Shown here in pieces: positions 12,101-24,100 of a stretch of 64,000 nucleotides of DNA. Below the pieces are notes generated by a model. That model ran no database searches. It was given only the letters and a program-made list of their open reading frames with translations, and had not been told where the DNA came from. The DNA is from Gonium pectorale. Taxonomy: Eukaryota > Chlorophyta > Chlorophyceae > Chlamydomonadales > Volvocaceae. The translations under genes were made by a program, and so were the position numbers. Position 1 is the first letter of the stretch. Every line of letters starts with the position of its first letter. The stretch is from positions 602,688 to 666,687 of the forward strand of contig LSYV01000053.1 in the NCBI GenBank assembly GCA_001584585.1. Reading direction: 5' to 3'.

Positions 12101-15100
12101 GCCCGATGCCACAACTGCACGCATTGGGAGCAGCGCTCTGTTCCCTTCCGGGGGACCCTCCACTCGCTTGACAAACGGGGGATCAGCGGGCCGCCCTAGC
12201 ACGTCGGCCTGCCCTGGAGCTGAGGCTAGAGGTTCCAGGCACCATACCAGGCGTCATCTAGTCGCCGAGGCGGTATGCTCCGAACGACCCAAGCTCGGCA
12301 CTGGCGGCACACGGCGGGCACCTACCGCTCTCCTCTTCGTGACCTTCATATCGCTCCCTTCGGAGCCAGATGCAGCATCTTCGTCGCTTGGATCCCCTGC
12401 AACGCCCGGTGGACAGAACCCAAATGGGACGGCGGCAGTAAGGGGTTTGGCTTCAAAACAACGTGGCACGCCACGCAATGACGGGCCATGTACGTTTTGT
12501 GTTTCGTCGCTCCCACTGCCGAGTGCGCGTAGTACACACCCCTAGGTCCCAGAGCCCCGGTCCAATCCACCGCAGCTGCCTACACAGGCGCGCAGACTAC
12601 GGCTCGACCTGGGCAACTGCACACAAGGCCGCAACCAAAGAAAGTGCATGTGATGTGAACGCACCCTTCAGACGTAGCGCCATCTCGCGCGGGGCCCCTG
12701 GCACTGCCGCTGAGTAGCCGTTCCCCGTCCGTGGCGTCGCGCCGGGCAGCGTCGCTTCGTTGGCGTCGAAGCGGACCGGCGCCTCCAGCGCCAGCCGCTC
12801 AGGGCCCTGGGCAAAGCCCTTCGCAAGTTGCTGCGCAAGCGCCTGCTGCCCCTGTCCCTCCGGCGACACCGCAGCCAGGGAGCTGCTCCCCAGACGCCTC
12901 CCCAGTGGGGAGTTGCCGGCATCGGCGGCATCCACTGGGCTGGTGAGGGGAGGGCTGTTGCCCCTCCCGAGTCGTCCGCTGCCCCCGGCCACCTTCACCA
13001 GGTCGGCGAGCTTGCTACGGCCCGCCAGGAGGGACGCCCGACTGACGGTGACTCCGGGAGTGGGCAGACCCTCACCGACCCCGGAGGACAGCAGGTCCTG
13101 CGGTGTCAGGGTCGGGGTCTTCACGGCAGCGGAGGCGTCCTCGGAAATAAAACATTCGACTGCGTCGCTGCCCCGCCGCATGGCCAAGAAGCCATCGGCG
13201 GGGGAAGGGGCGGGTTGCCCGGGCGGCGTGGCGGGCTGCGGTGTGGAGCCCGCCCTGCCACTATTCTGGTCGCCGGTGGAGGAGGGGGCGCCGCCCGACA
13301 GCTGCCCCTGCTCCGTCAGGGCCGGCGGGAAGGGCGGCATCTGGCTCAGCGCCGCGGCGGCAGCAGTCGTGCCGGAGACTTTGCTGGCCTTTGGCATCGC
13401 TATCCCCACAGAGTTGCGGCGCCCGATCAGCGCCGCCGTGGGGGACCTCCCCACGGGTCCCACGCTGCCGCGACGCCCGGCGGGCACTATGGGCGAGACC
13501 TCCTGCTGCGGCAGCAGCAATGTCGGCGGCGGTGGCGCTGCCGCCGCCGCGGGCTGCCCTTGTGGTGGCGGCCTTGCTGGTGGCGGCGCCGGCTGCTTGC
13601 CGGGGACCATGGGCACCACGTGCAGGCGGATGATTGCGGTGAGAGGCTGGTTGGCCCCCGGCCGGCCCACCACCTGCACGTCGAGCGTCAGCGGCCGGCC
13701 GTCTGAGTGACTTCCCTGCAGCGTGTGCACAGGGCCGACCTGCAGGGGGCGAGGTGAGGGCGACAGGCCGGGGGGGGGGTGTAGTACTCAGTCCGAGGGC
13801 GTGGAGTTGTTGACTGCTGGCAGCATCCGGCGGCCGGCGCCCGGGGGGGTGGCAGGAGCGGGCGAGTTCAGCGGCGGAAGGTGGGCAAGGTACGTTATGA
13901 TGAGATGGAATCAAAAGGGCACTGCGATGCACAAAATGAAATCCATTCCCAGCAAGCCGCACCTTAAAGCTGGCCCCCTTGTTGTTGACCTTGAGGCTGC
14001 TCTTCTTGGCCCCGTGCAGTGACAGCAGGTCCGCTGGCTTGGTCCTCCCCGGGGGAAGAGCCACCAGCTCCTCGAGCGACGCCCCCATCAGCGATGCGCT
14101 GGGCAGGCCGAACAGCAGACCCGCGGGTCGCGTGCGCTCCTCCAGCACGGTCGTGATGCGGCCGCCCGCATCCAGTTCGAGCACGCCGCTGACGCTGGTG
14201 GCGGGCCACAGGTCGACGAATACCTCAGGGGCCTGGTCATCGTCGGCGGTCTCCGCTGGAACTTCCACGTGAACCTGTCGTAAGGGTGTTCCACAACGGG
14301 CACGACGAAAAGCCACGGACAAGGAGGGTTCAGTGTACAGAGCGGGACGTGCCAACACATCGGTACCCTCGTCGTCTGTTGGACCGTCAGACAGATCCAA
14401 ATCTGCAGTTCAGTCGGCAACAGCGCGTATCCGGACATGTGTGCAGCACGTAGGAGGGCATGGCACTTCCTCGACCACTTCTTGGAGCTGGTGCTGACGG
14501 TGATATGAGTTGCGGCAAACGCTGCTAGTTGGTGGGAGGGCAGTGGTCAGCGAGGCCGTAGAGGCCTGGGGCACCGACCTGCATGACGGCGGACCTCGCC
14601 ATGTTGGCTCGCGCTGCGGCCATCAGCCCCGTGGCGACCCCGCGGTTGGGCCGCTGGGGCGGCAGCACGCGGACGCGCCAGCTGTACTCGGGGTATGCCA
14701 GCGCCCTGCAAGGGGCGCAAGCCGAGCTTTCAATACGGGCAGCCACGCTGCGTATGTCCAGGGGCCACACGCGCCTAAGGCCAACACAGCCTGCGAGCCC
14801 AGTTGACGCGCGGCAACCCTTGCCTACGCACATGCCCACGACGATGGGACGCGCAAGCCCCCCGCAAGCCCAGCGACTGGGTGTGCAGCATGGGACGCCA
14901 AAGATCCTGGAGGAGGTCTCTGCAGCTTGCGGCAATGTACCGTAGCAAGTTTGGAGTGTGTGCATGCTTCGGTCACCTGTTGACCAGGGAGCTGAACATC
15001 CGCGACCCGTGCGCCGGCGACGTGGCGCCACCGCCCTCCACGGAGGCAGGCTCCTCGATGACCTCCCACAGCCCTCGACCGACCAGCTGCAGGTACAGAA

Positions 15101-18100
15101 CGCGTTTCGGGAAGGGAGGGCATTCGGGGATCTTAAGGATTCCGTGATATTATCGTAAAGCCTCGATGACCGCACGAAAGCGGCGTACAACGCCGAAGGC
15201 GTCGGGGGGGAACCCAAGGCCCCACAGCCAGCGCACATTAGAGCGCCCACTTGCCGATTCCGGGCTTTGACGGTAGTGCTTCGGTTGGCGGCAGCACATA
15301 TGCCATACGCCCGCACATGCACGCCGCATGCCGTACCTGGCTTGGTTCGAGCCCGAACAGGTGGGGCGGGGTACCGTCGGCGAAGCCCACGATGCGCCCA
15401 TGCTCGGACAGCCGCAGCCGCAGCCGACGCTCGAGAAGAGCCTCATCCAGGGAAGAGCTGCAAAGATAAGGGTGCAACGACAGGCGGAAATCGAGCACAA
15501 CGGAGGCAACTCACCCAAGCCGTATAACTAGCAGCTAAGAGGTATCAACTCCATAATCAACTACGGAGCTGTGATCCCAAGCTGCAATGGGCTGGACACG
15601 GGCGCCGTCGGCCTCATGGCTACCAGTGGTGGCGCTCGGCTGGCCGTAGCAAGGCCAGAGGACGTAGTAACCGACCCGAAAACCTCTCCTTGGACCCCCA
15701 GACAAACCGATAAGGTAGCACATCACACCCACAGCCATCCACGGCACCTCTCCGTTAAGCGAACACGCCCCGACGCTACGCGCGCCAGCTAGTAGTACCG
15801 GGCATCCCGCGATTGCACGGTCGACCCATGGGTCAGCATGCGGGACCGCAGGCGGCAGCACCCTCCTCACCCTGCCTGGCGGACCATATATATGTGCTCT
15901 CATGTTATTCCAGCGGCGTCCCTGATGCCTCCAAATTGGGTACCCGGGCAAATAGGCCTTCAAACGTGCCCGCACACGCACGTGAGGCAAAACGCGTGCA
16001 GCACCCATTGAATCTCACCTGGCCAGCCGAACGGCGTGCGTCAGCTCGCCCGCCATCTCGCTGGTGGTCACCGCCACGCGCATGTAGAGCGGATTGCCGG
16101 TGGCGGTGCGCATCTCCAGTATGGGGCGGAGCAAGCCGCCCTTGCGGCAGCTGAGCTGCCCGCGTGCGGGCGGGCTGAGGACAGTGGTGCTCTGCACGGG
16201 CAGTGGTACGGCTTGTTTAAATATGTGACATGACCGAGGAGGTTACATATGTCCATGACCCAGTGGAAGGTTCAGCCGGACCTGCCAAGGGCGTACAAAG
16301 CCCAGCCGCTGTTTGGCTTGCGCCTCCCTGGAGCAGCTTACTAGTGGAACCCTCCCAACGTGTCACGCGGAGCGCGCTATGATGCGAGGCAGGCAGGCAT
16401 TGGGATAAGGCGCAAAGCGAGCAGAGATGGCCGTAACCAGGAGGTGTTTTGTCAGCGCGCTAACCGTGCACGAGCTCATACTACCGCAACCTTCATGGAT
16501 CTCACCTTGAGGTACCGAATATGCATGTCCCTCCAGGGTGGCGGCAGGAAGTCGGCCAACGTGTAGCCCGCTAGCAGGTCTGTCGCCAGTACGAGCCCAT
16601 CTCCCGGAAGCTGGCCAACGTCTCCTCCGGGTTGGCCGTTGTCGTGGCCGTTCGGAAGCGAGCCAGGCAGGGGCAGGCCGTTACAGCTGCCGCGCCCGCC
16701 GGTGCCCTTGAGGGTGTCTGCCAGGTCGGTTGAGACGTGCAGCACCGCGCCCTTGTTGTTGACGACGAGGAGCTGTGTGGGGTCGGCACACAGCGACACG
16801 CGCAGCTCGTACATGGGGACGCCTCCGGTGCCGCCTGCACGGAGCGAGAGCGCACGGCAGAACCAGGTGAGATAGAGATAGGATGATGTTCCGCCCTCAC
16901 TCCGCACATGCAAATGGTTCAGCTTGGCACAAAGTGTCGCATGTTCGGCGAGAATGCTTCATTTTGGCGAACCAATGTAAAGGGCGTTCCTGCAGGGGTA
17001 CAAAATTCCTACGCAGGGGGTGAGCCTGACAGTCTCACGGCAAGAGACGACAGCAACCAGAGCAAATGGTGTAGTGTACATGCGACGCCGATCCTCGGCA
17101 ACCCAGCCTGCCACCGCAACCCAGCGCCTTACTTGCGCTGACCACGCGCACAAATGCAGGCACCCGCGTGGTCTCGTACTTGTGGGCGACAAGGCAAGGC
17201 ATGCCCTGATCCCCCTCAGCGCTCTGCACGTCGGCTGCAGCAAGGGCTTGCAGCCTGCGGTCGCATGGCGGCAGGGTGGCAGCACACCCGCTCATTGCCG
17301 GCACGTACAGGAATACGAATGGATCCAAGGGGCCGTCAGGAAAGGCACTAAGGGAGCTAGAGATAAAGGGAGCAACAATCCGGAGACGATGGCGCAAGGG
17401 AGACGTAACGACCCACGGGTCGATTCCTGGCACAATCACAAACCGTTATGTACGCTTTGAGCAATTCCTTAATCCCTGAGCCCACCTCTTGACAATGTCG
17501 CTGGCGCCATTGGCGCGCTTTGTCCTTGCAGCCCCCAGCTTAGCATCAACGGAAGTCGTCTGAGACCCAGACAGTTCCTTCACCGACAGGAGCATAGTGA
17601 GGCTCACACCGTTGACCTCGCCGGGACGCCACCTGGGCCGCACAGAAAGATGGCCGGTGGTGCCATACATATTAGTAATTGGTAAGGCATACGCAGGGAG
17701 CCTTCCACGTCTACCCAGTGCGCCTCAACGTGCAGGGACGACAGCAGCGGGCGGTTCCCTGTTGGCTTGAGGAGAATCTTTATCGCGGATCTCAATGTCC
17801 ATGGCTAATCCGGCAACGATCGCAAGCTGGCGCTGAGTGGCGGCCATGACTCCTTACGTGCTTGGTAATGGACAACATCGAAGCTGCGATCTGGGGTCCC
17901 ACCCCGAGAACTCACCCATACGTGGCGATGAATTGCGGATCGCATGCTGCGATGGTGCCATTCTGCGCCACCCACAGAGTGGCGACGCCCCTCTCCGCCG
18001 CCAGCGGCTCCATCATCGCCACAATCGTGGTGTCGTCACCCACTCCTGGCAAGGGACAGGGCAAAGGAGCAGTGTGGTACCGGCATGTTGCGTCTCGGTG

Positions 18101-21100
18101 CTGGGATGGGCGTGGGCTCCGGACTATGCCCCCGCGGTCCTCCGCGTTAGGACACGCACGTACGGTACGCTTGCAGAGGCGCCTTTAGTGGTGCTTGGAC
18201 CAGCTCACGACACTCGGCAAAAACAAGGCTGCAGTTGTTCCAGGCACCCGTGGCGACCATCTCAGCCCCCAGGCGCGGGCCTCCTCACCGGACACACGCC
18301 GGAGCGTAAGCTTGAGTGGGAAGGCCAGCCGCTCCGAGTGCATCCCAACAACCACCGCCTCGTGCTGCTCGTCCGCGCCGCCCGCGCCGACGCCCTCGCC
18401 GCCGGCGCCGCTCGCCGTAAACGCCGCGAAGGTCCCCGGCATCAGCCCGCTCTGGGCCACCAGCGCATTCAGCTGCTCGCTGAGCCACTGGGAGCAGTGG
18501 GGCGCCAGCAGCGCCGCCATGCGCTTGCCCTCCAGCTGACCTGCGCGCGGGTTGAGGGTATGCATGTTCGTAACGGATGCGGCGCGGAAACTGGCCCAGC
18601 GCCGGAAGTGACGGCGTCAGGTATGCAGTGTGCTGGACGGATAGCGTTAGCCTGGACTCGACCAGTGAGAGCGGAACTGGCAGTCCATCCAGCCATCCAT
18701 CTCTAGAGTCAGTGCCTCGAGGCACAGTCCCTTACCTCGCTTGTAGCCAAAGAGGTGGTGGCTTTGCCGGTTGGCCTGCAAAGACAGCATGCGGTGCAGA
18801 GTTGGCTATTACTGATGCCATCGCTGACGCGACTGTGGTTGCTTCCCAGAGCTTTCTCCACAACTACTCCACCCTCGCCTGCCCTCATACCACATGTGGT
18901 ATTTTGGGCGCAGCGCCGCACACGTAAGACACATGACTTGCAGCGTGTGCGATGCACGGTGCCAGCCGCCAAGCGCGCAAGCGCCATCAACGGCCGCGGG
19001 CAAAGGCGACGGCGGCGGCAACCGCAGGAGCGGCAGCCCCACCACATACCATGAGCACGGGGGAGGGCCCTCGACAGCTTGGCTGTTGACAGCCTACTGC
19101 AACGGGAGCGACTTACCACCTGCACCTCGCCAAACACGTTGACCACCAGTACGGCAATAGACAGCTCGTCCATCCGGCCAAGTGGCGTGCCTGCGGGCAC
19201 GCGACGCTGACCTTCAGTCGCCTTAGGCTCCAGTGAGCGCCCTTCCCAAACAGTTCACAATGAATTTGACGTAGGATTGCCGCATGTGAAGCAATGTAAG
19301 GAACGCGAAGCGGCGCAAAGCCGCCACCAGGCTCACCGTCAGGCAAAAGGGGCCCACGTGCATCCCCCTCCGTGGCCTCCTCCAGCCGATCCGCCTCGGT
19401 AAAGTATTCAGCCTGTTTGACAGTTGGCACGTTTAGGGCAGGAGCAAATGCCCCTGAATGCCTGAGCCAGGATGCCCGGCAAAAGCTTGCGGCTCCGTGA
19501 CCAGTAATCCGGCAATGCGGAGCCTGTGACGGTCAGAGCTGTGCAGTAGCGTTATCACAACCGGCCCCGTCCCAACTCACCGCGCCCCATGGATCGTTCT
19601 TGATGTTGAGCAGGAACTTGCCGTATAGCCGCACGAGCTTTGCGCTGTTGCCGTAGCTCTCCAGCACCACGCGATATGCCGTCTGGGCCTGCAGTGCGGG
19701 CGAGTGGTGTGACACGCACACGTGTAGAGTACTGTCGTTAGCGTGAATCCCCCCACAGGAGTTTAAGACAGTGGCGAAGGCAGCAACGCTCGCCGTCCGG
19801 GAAAGACTGCTGGTGAGTCAAGCTAGCAAAGTGCAGGTCCGGAATCGTCTGTGGGGCTCCCCACGCGCGGTTTTTCGTACCTGTGACACGGACGTCTCGA
19901 TCTTGCCCAGTGCCTTGCTGAGGTGCATGAAGGAGATGTTGGAGGCATCTAGGGCCTTCCTGCGGGGACGAAAGCAGCGCGGAATATGTGCGGCGCTCTA
20001 ACACTGACCATATACATGTGGAAGCCGTAGGTATACTCGCCCGACAGACCGGCCGGCACTGACGAATGCTACACGCACGAAACGCACAATCCCAGGCCGC
20101 TTACCAAAAGTTACACATCGCCTGGAGGGCCTCACGATGCAGACGTACGACCATGCGCTGCAACAACAGTTGTGCAACAAGGTCGGAGGTTGGTCATAGA
20201 CACTAGGATTATATATTAATGGGTTGCAGGGCTGCCCAAACAATAGTGCATAAAACATGAAACAGCTATATTCCACGTGAAGTTCGCGGAGCGAATGGTA
20301 GCCGCCCCGGCCCTACCTGCTTGCGTTGGTACTCTACATAGCTGCGGGGAGTGAGGGGGAACACGCGATTTGTGTGAGAGAGGCCCCGAGAGATTTGCCG
20401 TGTGGCACCTGACGCACAAGGCGCACATGCGGGTTCGCAACAAATGCGCGCTCAGCAGCAATGCCCTCCTGCTCTGTGCCAAACCACGCACCCTAGGAGG
20501 TCCATGCTGGTTCCGTCGTTAGCTGAGGTCCCAGCCGCCTTTTGCTGCGGGGTTCACAAGGAAGGTAGTCCAATAGGCAAGTGCAAGGGTAGCCCGGCGC
20601 CCGAAACACAGGGAATCGGTAAACAGGACATGAGCATGCGCATGGATACGCCTGACCATGCCTGAGGGATTATGTTAGGCATGGGGAACCGTTGACGCGC
20701 GGGCCCCGTCGGCCCGTGCTTCCATGCCGGCGCTGAACAGAGCGGGAGCGCACCGTTCTTCCCCTTTCGCATAGTTGCTTACCGTTGCCTGCTGCTGCCG
20801 TACAAACATGATGAAGCGGCACATTAGCCCCGGGTTCAATTTGCGCGCGTCCTGAAGGGGTCCAAGAAGGGGCCAGCGGGCACGCTGTCAAGTCCGCCCG
20901 CCGCCAGGCCATGCCGGGAACTACAAAAGGAAACCACGCCTATTAGAAACCACACACCGATCAGAAACCTCACCAAGTAGAACGACCTCACGAATCAGAA
21001 ACCACACAAAAAGTTACACTTGTAGCACATGAAACAAAGAGCGGGGATGGGCCCAAGTGGAGTGCTCGCCCTGGCGTACCTCAATGCGGCGACTGCCACT

Positions 21101-24100
21101 TTGGTGAATGCCCAGGACGTCAATCATGAAGTTGGCACTGAGGAGGGCCGGTGCATGGGGGCCAGGGCCGCAGTGGAGCATAAGCAGCGGAAGGCGGGTC
21201 ATGGCACGCTGGCTGGCTGGCCACTCGGAAGAGCAGGGGTGCACGCGCGCAAACGAGGGCTCCGCACATCCGTGCACGCTTGCAAAAACGCAGGACTCCC
21301 TCCACACGGGTATGCGGGGCTGTAATGTGCGCAGGACTAAGTTGCGCCATATTGTCACATGGAGCTGCCATAGGCTGAGCAGCGGCCCTGTTGATCCGCC
21401 CCGTTGTGCGATGCAGGTGCACGCACGGCGCGTTATTGCACGCGGGCCCCGGCATCGGCATGCCTGTGCGCCCCGGGGAGTGCCCGGAGAGCGAGCGGCC
21501 CGCGGCCTGCCGCTTCCAAACGCCAGACTCACTGCAGCAACACCATGTAGGCGCTGTTTGGAAAGAGGGCGAGGCCAGCCTGCATGCGGCATCACGGGAA
21601 CAGTGGGGACGGGAGAAAACACAGTAATCAGGGTTTTGAGGTTAGGGGTAAAACCTGAGCATTCTAGCATCCATTCGCCTCAGAAGTGCGGTCCGGCTAC
21701 CGCTGGGAGCGCTGCAGGCGAACCGCAGGCCTCTGGCTGACCGCTGCGCTGGTGTGCCGTGCAGTACCTTGATTACGTTGTGCGCCTTGTTGGCCGCCTC
21801 GGGGTCCGGGGCGCGGTGCGTGACGAAGACGCGGCAGCACCTGCAGTGCGATTGGGATGGACGTGTGCGGAACCGGCGCCAAGAGGGAAGGTGATGCAAC
21901 GTGTGCACATGGATGTATTTCGCCCATGACCCCGCCGGCTTTCAAATCGATTTTAATGGACGTGTGCAGAAGGTACCGGTACAACGAGAATGGGTGGCCC
22001 TGGACTGCACGAACATCAAAGCTAGGCAGCACCGCAAAGTAACCTATCACGGCAAGACCAGGGATGTTATGTGCCTGATAGGTCTTGGCTCCCCCGACAG
22101 ACCCAGTCGGGCAGGACCCAGGCGCGCGGACTGCCTATCCCCTTGCTGCTCCGACGGCTGAGATCTCAGCCTGATCCTTTCATACAATGGGCACGCACCT
22201 GGCGACGATCTCAACGTCCCGTGGATCATCTAGACTCGCGCACACGTCCTCCAGCGGCGTGTCTGGCTTGGCGTTCCTGGAGATCCGGAAATCAGTATGC
22301 CAAGTTCAGCTCGCACACTCACAACGCACACGTCTTGCCTTGCAGTCGTGCTACATCGTACATCGCATACTTCGTGGTGCCGCCCAGGCTATGCAGCGTT
22401 TGTGTGCGCGAATGACTTGAGGCGCGGAGCTCGACTCCTCCCATGCTGCCCCAACATCTATTCAGTGCTCCCTGTTCGCTGTTCCCTTGCTTGCGGTATG
22501 AAGGCGTCATATCACTTGCCCTTAAACTACTCGCACTCACGCAATGGCCTTCAGCGTCGTGATGGTCATCCTCCGGGTCATGAACCAGGACAGAAGCGCG
22601 CCAGCCACAAAGGCCGGCCCCAGGCCTGCCAGCATGGTGATGGTGACGGCGCCCGCCCAGTCGTCCGCCTGCCCCTCCTTGACGCCGGGCCGGAAGACAA
22701 GGACCACAAGCATTGCGGACGCCCACACAATGGCGACCGAAACGCCCGACTTGACGTAGTTCATCCACGCCACCATGTGAGCGCTCTGCCAACGATTCGG
22801 GTTTTGGGGTTAAGGCATGCCAATTGAGAGCTCCTTGCCGGCCATCACGTGGGGGAAGGGGCGCGCGTGCCGAGGGAGGCCAGAGAGGAAGGGCAACGAG
22901 GAATGCAAGGGAGCATAGATGCGCGTGCCCGGGTGGACGCGTCATAACTGCGTGTGCGCGGATGGGCCGCGGCGCTGTGAGCACAGTAAGGAGCAGTGGC
23001 TGCTTGCAGAAGCAGAAGCGGAAGCAGCGCCGCGCAAGCAGAGCCGTCCGCAAGCGGCTAACCGCAGGTGCTACTGGAGTGTGGCAAGGGCTACGGAGCG
23101 CGACACGTACCCATCGCAGTTGTTGGTAGGCCAGCGCGAGCGAGAGCGCCAGGTAGAAGCAGGCGGCCACCTTCTTCCACCCGATGAACACATCGACCAA
23201 CGTCAGCAGCACCTGTTATGGGCAGGGCAGAGGGAGGGAAGCAGCATGGTGGTGCCGGCTGCTGCAGCCAGGGCGTGAACTCACGTCGGGCTGCTGTTGC
23301 GCATGCACGTAACCGAACTGGGCCGAAAGGACCTTACCATGCAGCCGAAGCCAATTGTGCAGTCTCGGTAACGCCGACAGCACATATGACCCCGTACGCC
23401 ATGCATCCCCTGACGGGTTTAAAGCACTAGGCCACTGTTTCATTGCTTGGTTTGTCTGATGGTGCTGCCTTGCTGCCCGTACCGTACTCTCGCAGTGATT
23501 TCCCGGTGGCAGGCCAGGTACCCCAGCGTCAGGGGTACTGTAACGAAGTCTGTCTGTCTGTCGTACCGTGATCAAACCGGCGTACTTGCAGATTACGGCA
23601 CATATGCACCATACCTTGACCGCGAAGATCGCCACTTCAGCTCCGCTGTGCCCGAGCGCCAGCGGTCGCCGTGAGAGTGGGTTCACCTCCACCTGCGGGC
23701 ATGGAGATGAATGAGCACGCGGTTTGCCACAGTACGAAGTACTTCACTACTATTGATATTCTCTTCAAGTGACGTGCAGCAAGCAGTGGTTGCAATCCAT
23801 CTCTTATTTGCATGTCATACCCCGAGCCTGAAGCGCAAAATACGGGATTTCCCAATGAAACGGTCGCGGCTTCTATACCAACCTCGGCCATATTAAGCAA
23901 GAGAGCGATCGCGACGAAGAGCACCAGGCTGAGGCCGGAGACGACGGCGTGTGTGATGTGCGGCGGTCCCGTGCAGCCTGCGGCAGACGAAGGGGGAACG
24001 GTGGGCATAGAAACGGGGCCCGCCCTTAGCTGCGTGCCCTGAGACCATATGACACACTGGATCCAACACTGCTGCGAAATGGCCTAGAGGCGCAGCAGCG

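Noticed and set aside
12760..13710. Long plus-strand open frames (316 and 292 codons) opposite exon 35 of copy A, and 371 codons at 41877-42992 opposite copy B
   Set aside because: They are antisense shadows of the GC-rich Pro/Ala-coding exon 35; the minus strand carries the conserved family sequence and splice sites.
17400..17425. Second B-box-like sequence (GGGTCGATTCC)
   Set aside because: No anticodon or acceptor stem can be folded around it; it is part of a short palindrome (CGACCCACGGGTCG) also present near 46435.
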